From assembly GCA_035048815.1 (NCBI GenBank), contig JAUCBN010000020.1, positions 1,061,501 through 1,125,500 on the forward strand: DNA of 64,000 bases. Direction: 5' to 3'. Both the position numbers and the translations under genes were made by a program. Within the stretch, counting starts at the first letter, position 1. The number at the start of each line of letters is the position of its first letter. Below the pieces are notes generated by a model. That model was given only the letters and a program-made list of their open reading frames with translations. It was not told the origin of the DNA and made no database searches. Shown piece after piece: positions 22,911 to 34,257 of the stretch. The DNA is from Abelmoschus esculentus. Its lineage: Eukaryota > Streptophyta > Magnoliopsida > Malvales > Malvaceae.

Positions 22911-23476
22911 GAGATGGGCACAGGTTGGGTCGGATTTTCGGCCTACCCGAACCCGACCCGAAAACAAATATCTTAAACCCGACCTAATTTTTTAAAAAAA
23001 TTTGACCTGACCCGACCCGAATATTTTTTTCAAGAAATTCGACCCGACCCGAAAATAAATACCCTAAACCCGGCTTCGACCCGAATAGTTTTTTTTTCCA
23101 AAAAAATGACCCAACCTGACCCGCAAATAAATACTCTAAACCCGACTCTGACTTATAAAAAAAAATTAGGGACTAAATTATAAAATTACTTAAATATAAA
23201 AAATATAATTTTAAAGACTAAATTATAAATAAAAAATTAATTTTAAGGACCTAATTATAAAAAATATATAGATAAAGGACTATTATTATAAATATCTCTA
23301 AAAAATTTATGTAAAATTACATATTTAATCCCATTGAATCGGATATTTTACACCATAAACCTGAACCCGATGCCACTTTACAAAATCACCCGACCCAAAT
23401 CTGATTTTTTATCAAAAAATCCGATTAGATCTGATCGGGTCAGAACCCGATAGGGCGGAGTAGAATGCTCATCCCT
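22911..23476. mobile_element. GGGTC-rich non-autonomous element, copy 3
   Basis: Starts TAGAGATGGGCACAGG and ends GAATGCTCATCCCT, inverted termini like copies 1 and 2 (TAGGGATG(A/G)(G/A)CA). Flanks are AGTTATGTC and AGTTAAGTC, a near-perfect 9-bp match with an 8-bp hAT-type target-site duplication inside. The interior is full of ACCCGACCCGAA words and ATTATAAA(A/T)A(A/T)-type spacers. It abuts the inner end of the right arm. Confidence 0.65.
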
Positions 23477-24249
23477 AGTTAAGTCTCGATAAAATGGTAT
23501 TTTTTTGCCACGTTTTCTTAGGACAGAATCTCACCCGATGACTTTTATAAGAACAAATCCAAAGTTTTGCTTCCATGAAACATCATTTTTTGCTGTACTA
23601 TTTTTTTAAAATAATTTATTTAAATCGATAATTATTGTAAGATTTTGAATTGAAATATAATATAGATTTTTTAAATAATAACTGGAACTCGAGGAGAGAT
23701 TTGTTGAATCTTATTTTGTCTTTTGTTATTTATTAATGGATTTGAGTTATTAAAATAATCTTAAAAAAAATAAAATAAAACACGATCACATCATCTAAAA
23801 TAAAATAAACATATATTATTCAAGAATCAGACAATAATAACAGTAGTAGGAAAAACGTGGAGTTTTTTTAATAGTTTATATGATTAATTATTTAATATAG
23901 AAATGATTATTTTTTGTAAATTATTTTAATGCATTTATTATAATTTTTAATTTTCCAAAATACCAATTTATAATATGGGACAATTAATGAAGGTAGGGGC
24001 AATGACATATCGACCTAATTGTTTCATTTAATTAATTAAGTGACTTGATTTTAATTTTTTAATAAATAAAATATTTTACATCAAAATGTCATTTGTTATT
24101 TGACGAATTAGTGACATGTTTGTAATAATCAATTACTTGAGTAACTTATTTGTGACTTTTAAAAATAGATGGTTCATTTGTAATCGTATTAATAATTAAG
24201 TGACTTGTGGTTTGATTTACCCAAAATAAAAATACACATGGTTTCTAGT

Positions 24250-24772
24250 AGGGTTGTTCATTGTGGGATATCGAATCGGATTGGATCCGATTTTTTCGGA
24301 TATTCGGGTTTTCGGATCGATGATATAGTGATCCGTATCCGATCCAGAAAAAGTGGATATCCGCATATTCGGATATTCGGATATCCAATTATCTAAAAAT
24401 ATATTTGATTAAACTAATTTTTCGAATTTGAAGGTTGTATTTATAAAAATTTTAAAATTTTGAATATAATAAACAATAAATTACTAAATACAACAAGAAT
24501 TATATTTATAAAAGTTTCAATTTTTAAAATTTTTGAAAATAACAAGCACTAAATTGTTAAATCTAACAAGATTAATATTAATAAAAATTTAAATTTTTAG
24601 ATTTTCGAATAATCTGAAACTTGAAATATTGTGATCCATATCTGATCCGAAAAACTTAAAATCGGATTGGATATCCGATCAAAAAAAAATCAGATCGAAT
24701 ATCCGTATTTTCGGATCGGATCAATGAATAATCGGATCAGATCGACTGGATCGGATATTTTTTAACACCCCT
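24250..24772. mobile_element. ATCGGAT-rich non-autonomous element with target-site duplication
   Basis: Starts TAGGGTTGTTCATTGTGG and ends ATTTTTTAACACCCCTAA. It is flanked on both sides by TTTCTAG, a 7-bp perfect target-site duplication. Both ends are crowded with GGATATTCGGATAT and ATCGGAT words in both orientations, so each end can fold on itself. The interior is AT-rich and non-coding. It is unique to the right arm, so it inserted after the arms formed. Terminal bases resemble the GGGTC-rich family (TAGGG...). Confidence 0.65.
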
Positions 24773-25287
24773 AATTTCTAGTATAATATTTTAAGGGTAG
24801 ATTATATTGTAACTCATTGTATTATATGCAAATTTACAATTGAGTAATCAAATTTCAAAAAGTCATAATAGTTTTTTTAACATAAAACTTTTCTCGTGTC
24901 GATAAATTTTTTTATCATTTAAATCTAAAATAAATTTTATTCGTATGTATAGAGATGTCATTCAAAAATTAACAAAATAAAGATAAAAAATGTTCGATAT
25001 TTAAATTTTAATGAGTAAACGTTTAATAACAAAAATAGTGTAATCTATCTTAATCTACCCTATTTATTTTTCAACGTCCATCCGAATTATGGGTTGTTGG
25101 ATGACGTGCGATTTGTAATGGCTGCCTGAAAAGTTGACCCAACTGTCCCAAGCAGACCAAAAACGAAGAAATGGTGGTTAAGTTGTTGGCACTATATATA
25201 TGTTTAACCCATTTCTGCAGTTTCAGCATACAACCAAGTGAAAGGATTTAATTTTCGAGAGAAAAAAGAAAGGACTTTTGATAGAAA

Positions 25288-27833
25288 ATGGAGAAGGCAA
25301 TCAACAGGCAAAAAGTTTTGCTTGATCACTTAAGTCCCTCTTCACAATCCCATCAGTCTTCTTCTGCTGCTGCTTCTGCTGCTACTCTTGTTGTAAGTTT
25401 GATCCTTCTGTTCTTGGATTTTTGATCCTTTTTTACTTTAGTTTTCTGTTTCTAAAACTGGGTTTGTTTTCATCTGATCAGCCATCAATTTGTTCTGCGG
25501 GGGGCAGTGCTGCTTTTGGGGATGATATTGTGATTGTGGCGTAAGTCATTAGGGGATTTTCCATCCCTTTACAAGTCAAATAATCTTTAATGTATATGTC
25601 CTTTCATGATCTGTTGCTAAGGGGATTGTTGTTGTGACACAGGGCATGCCGAACTCCAATTTGCAAGTCAAAGCGTGGAGGATTCAAGGATACTCCTGCA
25701 GATGATTTGCTTGCACCGGTCTTGAAGGTTAACAAATGCTTCTTCTTTTTGCTTTTCAACAGATCAGATTCCTTTAGCTTCCTATCTTAACTTAATTCTG
25801 CATGCCATGCAGGCTGTGATTGATAGAACAAAGGTGAATCCAAGTGAAGTGGGGGATATAGTTGTGGGTACAGTGTTGGCACCCGGGGCACTCAGAGCAA
25901 CCGAGTGTAGGATGGCAGCATTCTATGCCGGTTTCCCGGGTACGGTTTCTGGTTCACCCTTTGTTGGTTCTTAGTCTTTTACTGTTTGATTGTAACTTTC
26001 TACTGAATTTCATTCCTTAAGTATGTGTTTCGTAACTAGATGTGCTTATATAGTTACCTGTTTCAACCAGATACTGTGCCTATTAGAACTGTCAATAGGC
26101 AATGTTCATCGGGACTACAAGCAGTTGCCGATATTGCTGCTGGCATAAAAGCAGGATATTATGACATTGGTGAGGGTGTTTTATCTTTGAAAGATTTATT
26201 CGGATATTCGAGCAACCTTCACCTTGGATCCAGTATTAACCTTCTTGGTTTTCAATGTAGGCATTGGTGCTGGATTGGAGAGCATGACAGCTGATGGTTT
26301 GGCTGCTGGGTTCAACAAAGTTAACCCAAAGGCATGTCAAACTCAATACTCTGTTTGTTCTCACTCTTTGGGACATGTTTTACATTAGCAACTTAAGAAT
26401 CAACTGCGTTTATTTTTACAGACGGACAGCTTTGTCCAAGCCCGGGATTGCCTTCTTCCTATGGGAATTACTTCTGAAAACGTTGCACAACGCTATGGTA
26501 TCACACGGCAAGAGCAAGACGAGGCCGCTGTAAGTTCTTTCCTTTTCAATTTACCTTTACCTATTGATGTAAACATTATCTTTGTTAGTCTGATATGCCT
26601 ATGTAAACATAGGTTGAATCTCATAGGCGTGCTGCCGCTGCAACAGCATCTGGTAAATTCAAAGAAGAAATTATCCCTGTAGCCACAAAGGTAATTTCGG
26701 GTAGTAAATTAATTATTCTGGTTTAGAATTTTTAAGATATTTTATTTACATTGTTAATATGCAAAGATTGTGGATCCTAAAACTGGAGAAGAGAAGTCAG
26801 TTGTAATTTCAGTGGACGACGGTATCCGCCCAGACACAAACATGGCAGGTTTAGCCAAATTGAAGCCTGCATTTAAGAAGGATGGAACCACAACTGCTGG
26901 TATATATACGAATCAAATTTGTAAGAAGTTTTTCCTCTGACCAGACCAGTATGTGATCTGAATGAAAATCCATGTCCCAATTTTTTCTTAGGAAATGCTA
27001 GCCAGGTGAGTGATGGTGCAGGAGCTGTCCTCCTTATGAAGCGAAGTCTGGCTATGCAGAAAGGACTTCCAGTCCTTGGTGTTTTCAGGTAACCACAACT
27101 GGTTCAAGTTGAGCTTGGCTCATCTATTTTTTCTGCACGAGATGATCAGTTGGTATTTTCCCCCCTACTCTTTTGTTGGGTTAAAAGGTCAAGTTCCTCA
27201 CATTGCTTTCTTATGCTCCATTTTGTAGAAGCTTTGCTGCTGTTGGTGTGGATCCTGCTGTGATGGGCATCGGTCCTGCAGTTGCTATACCGGTTGCAGT
27301 CAAGTCTGCAGGTCTTAAGATTGATGATATCGACTTGTTTGAGGTCAATGAGGTAAAGGGATTCATTAGTCGAACGACGAATGTCATTTGATTTTTACTT
27401 TCTTTTCAAGTATGCTACATGTATATGTTTTTCTCCACAGGCATTTGCATCTCAGTTCGTATACTCTTGTAAGAAACTGGGGCTTGATCGTGAAAAGGTC
27501 AACGTTAATGGAGGTGCAATGGCCCTCGGGCATCCTTTGGGTTGTACAGGTACGCACTTGTTGCATGTATGATATTCTGCCAATTTGCTTTACTATCTAA
27601 AAAACAATACATTACATTTACATGTTCCAACTTTTGCAGAGGATAAGCTTGATCTTTAGGATGTTCTAGTATTAGTTTATGATATCATTTTTTGTGTATC
27701 AGGGGCTCGTTGTGTTAGTACCCTGTTGTACGAGATGAAGCGTCGTGGGAAGGACTGTCGGTTCGGAGTGATCTCAATGTGCATCGGCACCGGAATGGGT
27801 GCAGCAGCTGTGTTTGAAAGGGGAGACTATTGA
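25288..27833 (+). CDS. KAT2: Peroxisomal 3-ketoacyl-CoA thiolase, right copy
   Basis: Thirteen exons: 25288..25392, 25482..25540, 25643..25727, 25813..25939, 26071..26169, 26261..26331, 26422..26529, 26613..26690, 26767..26899, 26992..27088, 27229..27352, 27441..27549, 27703..27833; 441 codons plus stop. Function, PTS2 signal and catalytic residues are as in the left copy (second Cys here in SMCIGTGMG). From exon 2 to exon 13 every boundary mirrors the left copy exactly. Exon 1 differs in the Ser/Ala run, and the last 49 coding bases differ (IGTGMGAAAVFERGDY against IGSGMGAAAVIERGD). Intron 6 starts AAAG|GCATGT, a GC donor; using any nearby GT would break the frame. Intron 8 ends in AAAG rather than CAG. 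Both genes read away from the centre of the duplication and look intact. Confidence 0.95.
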
Positions 27834-28089
27834 TGGACTTGTGCAATGCTGGAGCTGTCTAAAACTAAGGAGCTTCCATCAAAGGAATCTCCATGGATGC
27901 ATTTGTTTGAATCCTTATCATTTGTATTAGGTGTATGACTTTTCATATTCCCATACTATTGAATAATTGTGATTTGTAATACCTTCAAGCATGAACATCA
28001 AAATAAATATGTTTACAACACATCATGACTGGTGATTGGAAATGATATCTTCTTTTTCTTGGCAAAAGAATGCTCGAGCTGCGAGAACT

Positions 28090-28265
28090 AGTGGCGGATC
28101 TACGCTTAAAGGAGGGTAAGTCTGCACTCGCTTTAAAATTTTCAAAATTCACGTATTTATTCTTAATTTTTATAATTTTTATAATATTAAAGTTTGTGCC
28201 ACATTAAAATTTTAAAGTTTTATATGTGTCCACCCTCAAATAAATTTCTGGATCCGCCATTGACT
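28090..28265. mobile_element. Small MITE with TGGCGGATC termini
   Basis: About 175 bp. TAGTGGCGGATCTACGC at the left and GGATCCGCCATTGA at the right are inverted repeats (TGGCGGATC). The interior is AT-rich with AAATTTTCAAAATTCACG. It has no coding capacity. It lies just outside the right arm. The duplicated target is unclear. Confidence 0.55.
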
Positions 28266-30179
28266 CGAACTTTAACCCCTTGGAGCCTTCAAGAACCAGA
28301 GTAGTTCCAAGATGGTCTAAACTGCAACCCAATCTCTAATGGTCTTCTCTCGGTTGATGAGCTTGCCTTATCCAACGTTCTCGTGAGGTTAGCCACCCAA
28401 TCTCCCACTACAGTTTTAGATTGGCTGGTGTATCATTATTCGTTAAGTGTGATGAAAAAATTCAATTCATATTTATTAAATAATTTTATTATTCATTAAA
28501 TTTATCAAAAATTTTAATTTTATACAAACATATAAATTTAAGAAAAAAATATAAAAATTATAAAGATAAATAAATAAATTTATCATGATCGAGTTAAAAA
28601 TAAAATTGATTTCAAATATAATTTTTTTTTTAATTTCTAAACCATCTTTAATGAATAATAAATGATAAAAGACCTTAAGGATTTCTACGTTTTAACTATC
28701 AAACGTTTTTTTTTCCGTATAAGATTTAAAAATTTATATTCTATTTTTATATGTAAAATTAAGGAAAACTTACATATTGAGGACCTTAATTATGATTGTG
28801 TTATTATTTTGATAAAATAATACCTAATATTATAATTTTTGTTTTATTTTAATACCTGGATTATTAAAAACTAATAAAAATATGTCAGGTATAATCACAT
28901 TTTTAATCTAAAATATTTATATATATTATCAATTTAGTACAAATTCATCATTTTAAAACATCATCTTAATTTTAGGTTAAAACATTATCTTAACTTAAAT
29001 AGAATTTTATCATCTCTTTTCTCACCTATCATATTTTTGTAGGTATCTCAATCATAAATTTGCATCTTTGATGGATCTCGTATTATCCCCTTATAGACTT
29101 AAAGTCTTAATTTCTTTTATTATTTATAACATGTTTTTTAAAATCTAAAATAAAAAAATAAGAAATTTATAATTTTAATTTAAAAAGTAAAATAATGTTT
29201 AAATTAATAAAGTATAAGTTTATAAATTAAAATTATTATTAACTCAAGTCACAACACTATTTTCTATAGTTTTAAGCGATAAGGATACCAAAATAAATAA
29301 AAATATATAACAAGGTACTATTTTACCAAAAATAATAGTTAAGGTACCAAAATAGTAACGTGAACATAAATTAAAATACTAAATATATATTTTTTTCTTA
29401 AATAATTATAAAACAAAATAATTATTATAATTTAATTTCATTTTAATACAACTAACTTTTTAATTATCAAAAAATACAAAACGTTTAAAATTTTTAAAAT
29501 CAAATATTTTATACTAAAATGTTCTCGAACTTTTCTAAAATTTTCAACTAATATTTAAATTTTTTAAAACACATTTGTCTTTACAATAGCCACACAAAAA
29601 TCATAAAATAATAACGAATTGTTCGTAAAATTATTGAGTCTTGCTGAATTTGATTTTAAATCTCAAGTCGAACTCAAACTCAAATTGAACGTTGACCGAA
29701 TTTTAACTAAATCATTCTCGAACCGTCTATAAATTGTTCAACTCAATTAACACACTCAAAGGTAACTAAAATCTGAGAACCTAACACAGGAACTATTTCT
29801 ATAGCAATGTAATATTTACATGTTAGCTGTGTAATAATAATCAATCAACTATTTTTAACCCCATCAAAAAAAAAAAAAAATTATCTCAGACAGACTACAA
29901 AACTTGAAGAACAAGGCAAAGAACACTATTTGGAGTGAGCCACTGCCATGCACAGCTACTCTCAATCTTTAACCAATGTTATATTTTTCATGTTTATGGA
30001 TTCAGAAGGAGTACATACACAAAGACAAAACTCCCACCATAATTCTCGTAACATAACCGGCTTGCGGTTCGAGAGAGAGTGCGAATGGCCGCAACTTGTT
30101 ACGATTTTTGCGTTATTGTATCATGTCACCTTCATCGTATCATCCAAAACAATGAGTTAAAACTAGATATCATCCGGGA
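28266..30179. other. AT-rich spacer between the right arm and the PIF1-like gene
   Basis: About 1.9 kb with no convincing gene. 28266..28440 has mixed composition. 28440-29760 is AT-rich with repeated GGTAC(C/T)A(T/A)AATA-type phrases at 29280..29370. A poly-A run occurs at about 29866. The last few hundred bases probably include the 3' UTR of the bHLH gene. Confidence 0.5.
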
Positions 30180-33100
30180 TTAGACTGTGCAGTAACTGAA
30201 ACTTTTTAATTTAAGTGCTAATAATATGTTCGATCTTTATTCGGATTCACATCGGATCATAGTACCTGTCAAAGTACTGTCAACAGAGAATACTTGGTTT
30301 AAAAGCTATGTTATTTTTCTGTGCATGATTAGAGGGGCCATGGCATGTGCTATCTTATCAGTTCCTTTATGCATATCAATTATCAAAGACCTTCTTGTAA
30401 TGATATGGAACTAGAAAGTAAGGGACCTACCTGATGGGTGATTTTCATTACTCTCATATCCCTTTCTTGTACTTGGCTGGGCCATTGCTCGATTCTGTAA
30501 GAGGTGAAATTCTTAAATCTTAATCGGTATGTGTCTCGATGAAATTAATCGATACGGCATACTAACCATTACCTGTGAAGGGGGAATTTGCATCTGGTGA
30601 AGACCAATATATTGCTGGTAAGGAACAGCAACGTTCGGGCGGCCTGGCTGGTTTATGCTTTGCATGCCGAGTGGGTTCAGCAAGGGGTCTGACTGATTGC
30701 CGGATTGGAGTTTTGATGGGTTGGGAGCTGGAACTGGTGGCGGCATATGAAAGGCTGGCGTAGGAAACCTCGGACATAAATGTGCTGCAGTTGCTGGTGT
30801 TGGCAATGCCGAGCCAGCCAAAACATTGGGATATGGCATCATTCGCCTAATTGTTCCCATATCCATTCCCATGCCCATCCCAATTCCCATTGGCGGAATG
30901 TACTGCTGAGCACCAGGATACATCATTGGGACCGTGCCACAACCCATGGACATCATCTGCAGAAAGTAAAGATCTATAGTGTCATAAATAATGCACAAGA
31001 TCATTATTCTTTCAACGCATTCGATTTATTAAGCATACTAGCATATCAAATGATACTGGTATTACAGCAAACCAATCACTGATATAAGGATGCTGCAAGA
31101 ATCAGTAATGTTAGTTTGTACAACTCAATGAAGTATAGGCTCAAGGAAAAAATTGTCTACTGTTGATTGATGATTAAGGGTTTTCTAGTGCTGTAGTATT
31201 AAGCTACAATCCTCACGTGCGACGAAAACATGTAGTAAAAGTTACTATATTGTCTGGAATTACGAACAAACCGTTTCGGCTATACAATGTAATCTCAGAC
31301 ATTTCTTTCCCTAACCATTAGCAAAGACATACCTGAACTTGCAACTGAAGTGACTTCAAGTACTCAATTGCTTCATCCAGCATTGAAGCTTTATCTGACT
31401 GAGATTCAGAAATATCCAATATGTTAATAATGACAGAGAGAGAAATATCCAAATTAAATTAGTAATAACAAATTCTCAACGGTCATTGACCTTGTTACAA
31501 CGAGGTATGAGTTCTTGCAAAGCCCTCATTTTTTCATTTATACGATCTCTGCGTCTCTGCAAACATATACCATGTAGGTATACCCAGAGGATGAATAAGA
31601 ACAAATTCATCAACACAACTACAATAAATGTCAATATATAAGATACTGACCCTCTCGGAGAGGTTATGGACCTCTGCAGCACGAGACCTTTTTGTAGATA
31701 TGGATCCTCGATTCTGTTTCTTTGTGTCTTCTGATTCAAAATCAGCATCCTTTGGAAACAATAAAAACTCAGTACAACGATGTTTAACTAGAAGGTCTCA
31801 AGTTTGAAAGTTTGAGAATGGAAAATCAACAAACATTTGATGGAAAAAAACTTTGTTGCTTTTAGGGTCCTACTCGACGCGACAAGATTAGTCTCTGCTT
31901 AACCTGCTAAGCGGATTGGTGGAGACATAAACATGTTTCGGGTAGTTACTATATTTACTTCAAGTAGCATAATAGATGAGGAATTTTATGTATGCATAAC
32001 TCTGCGTATCCTTGCATTCCAAATTAAACTCTCTTGCCACCTTGTGCAAACATGTGGTTTATAGATGATGTCTCTAAATCCTGGTAGGAGTCAAGGTTGG
32101 CAAAAAGGCAGATTCTTTCAGAATTCCCAGGCACCCAAACAATGTAAAAGTTAGAGAAGCTATCATAAGCTAAAAAAAACCCTGCGGAACACTAGACTTG
32201 ACAATGTCTTAAGGTATTAAACAATAAAACGATCAATACATCTTTTATAAAGATATGCAGTGACGAAGCAAGAGGGGTTGAATTATTGAATTATTAAAAA
32301 AATAAAAATAATATTTAATATGTTATAAAAATTTGAGGAAACTAAATTAAATATTTCATAAAAATGACTTATTAAAAAAGTTTAAATTGTTGGGCAAAGG
32401 TCAAGATCCCTTATACTCTCATTGTCTCCTTCACTGCATATACGCCTACGGTGAATATAATTTTTGTTATCACCTTGATTTTTTATTTTATATATGGTCA
32501 AGAATATTAAATTGTTATATTACTTAAATAATACTAGAAATTCGGATTCTACCTATAAAAATCTCTTATTATGAATAAATTATATCATGGGTAAATCTCA
32601 CCACGTTATCTATGAGACCAACCACTAAAAGTCATTTTAATGAATATTCACTTAAGAAAAAATATGATATAGAAAAATTGACAAGGTGGGTGATTTTTAA
32701 TGATTGATACCATGAACACGAGACTTACCCATAATATAATTTTTCTTATTACGAGTTTTTATGATATTTATCTAATTTAAATTAATTAATCAATTAATTT
32801 AACTATTATTATAAAATTAAATTATGTCTCAAAAGATACCCGACAAGAAAATAAATCCTAAAGCCAACTGACATCTATTTGGTGTAGGTGTAACTGTATA
32901 ACGCTCCATCCGTCACTCCAAAGATATTCATATTTTAAATGAAATTTAATTTAAAAAATTCACTCTTTTTCACTCTCACTTGTCACTGCCAGCCTCTTTA
33001 CTCCTCAAATCATCAAAGTCGTGTCGACCTCCCAATTATGTCGTACACGTGGCATTTATCAACTCAATGTGCATTACAACCAAGTGTCCAGTGGCAGTGA

Positions 33101-34257
33101 CAAAGTGAAACGGGTGCTCATGTTAAATGACGTGTTACCCACGGTGCACGTTAGCCGAGACAAATAAGATAACAAAAGAGAGAGTTTAGAATAACCTCGC
33201 TGTGACATTCGCCGTCGTCCAGTTCCCTTCCTTTACGCTTCCGGTACTCAGCCAGGGTCGCCTTTTGAGCCGCTGGTTCAGCGCTACCACTGGATCCGCC
33301 AGGTGAGGATGTCATAGAGAACTCGCACGTGCCTAAACTGTCTTTGTTGGTACCTAAGCTGACGTCAGCTGATTGCTTGTGACGTACTCCAGCTGTGCTC
33401 TGGTAATGGTTGGCGTAGGCATTGTTGTTGTTTTTGTTCCCGCCAGATGCCGCCGCTTCAGTTTTGCTGGGCATGGCCTGATAGGCTCCCGATTCGAGAG
33501 CCATTGCTGGTGTATCGCTTGAATCAACGACCGTCGATTCCCTCATCACATTCTTCGAATTCGACGGTCTAGATTGCTCCGTCCTCGCCGGTATATGCCT
33601 TGAGAAGTGAGCGAAGTTCTGGATCCTAGCCGAATCCATCTCAGTCCTTCGAGTCGGCGGTATGGGAGGCTCAGGAGCTGATTCCGAAGCCGAAGCTGGA
33701 ACCGAAACTTGAGAATCCCTTCCGAGTACAGGAGGAGCGGAGTTTGCGACGGTGGAGCTAACGCACGGGGCGACGGCAGTGGCGGGAGATGAGGAGGAAG
33801 GATAGAGGAGATCGGCGTTGAAATCATGGTTGAAGTTGGCGTCGCTTATAGGATAGTGAAGCCATGAAGACAGTTCATCTTCTTGCATGAAGAGATGATC
33901 GGTAACCGAGTGTTGTTGTTCTCGATGATAATTCTTCTGAGATGATGATCGGATCTCTCTCGGAGCTGAACGTTCTGCGTCATTAAATTTGAACTGCGGT
34001 GATTTCTTTAGAGTCGGTTGATTTTGGCTCTGCATAACAACTTGTCCGTTTTCCCACAACAGCTCCATAAGTTCATCCTCTCGTCTGTTTAGAAATTCAT
34101 CAGAATCTACCAATTCACAGTTTTCACAACATATGAAAAAAAAAAATCTAAAAGAAACTTACCTGAAAGGCTTTCCAAGAGGCGTTAAAGTAGAAGATGA
34201 AAGGATTGAGTAACCGTCTTCCATTTCAAAATCAGGAACGCAGTGATTCATGTTCAT
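30180..34257 (-). CDS. PIF1: PIF1-like phytochrome-interacting bHLH transcription factor
   Basis: Exons, high to low: 34163..34257, 33196..34084, 31651..31749, 31491..31556, 31333..31398, 30573..30956, 30431..30494, and perhaps a tiny last exon 30180..30184 giving a stop. The N-terminus holds the phytochrome B-binding APB motif (EDELMELLWENGQVV). The bHLH is split over exons 3-5: EVHNLSER, RRRDRINEKMRALQELIPRC, SDKASMLDEAIEYLKSLQLQ, with the His-Glu-Arg DNA contacts that read G-boxes. It is followed by MMSMGCGTVPMMYPG and a Met/Gly tract (GIGMGMGMDMG), typical of PIF1. Known role: a nuclear repressor of light responses and germination, degraded after phytochrome binding. Intron 2 is 1.4 kb. 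The 3' terminus is uncertain; the reading frame would otherwise end after SGRSLTF. Confidence 0.88.
33046..33051. promoter_or_regulatory. G-box (ACACGTGGC) in intron 2 of the PIF1-like gene
   Basis: CACGTG in the context ACACGTGGC, a strong plant G-box/ABRE core, about 145 bp into the 1.4-kb intron 2. bZIP and PIF proteins are known to bind such sites. A role here is inference. Confidence 0.4.

Larger units (their letters stand above)
23477..28020 (+). repeat. Right arm of the large imperfect inverted duplication
   Basis: Inverse counterpart of 14500..20030. The inner block (about 23500..23890) matches 19640..20030 inverted at roughly nine bases in ten by eye. The outer block (about 25060..27970) carries the second thiolase gene. 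The middle (23.9-25.06 kb) is shorter than in the left arm and carries a different transposon (24250..24772). Confidence 0.85.

Noticed and set aside
30575..31082. Plus-strand ORFs antisense to PIF1-like exon 6
   Set aside because: They mirror the Met/Gly/Pro-rich coding exon, whose sense frame fits PIF1.
33546..33827. 93-codon Pro/Ser-rich ORF inside PIF1-like exon 2
   Set aside because: Same strand, other frame, within the exon that encodes the recognised PIF1-like protein.
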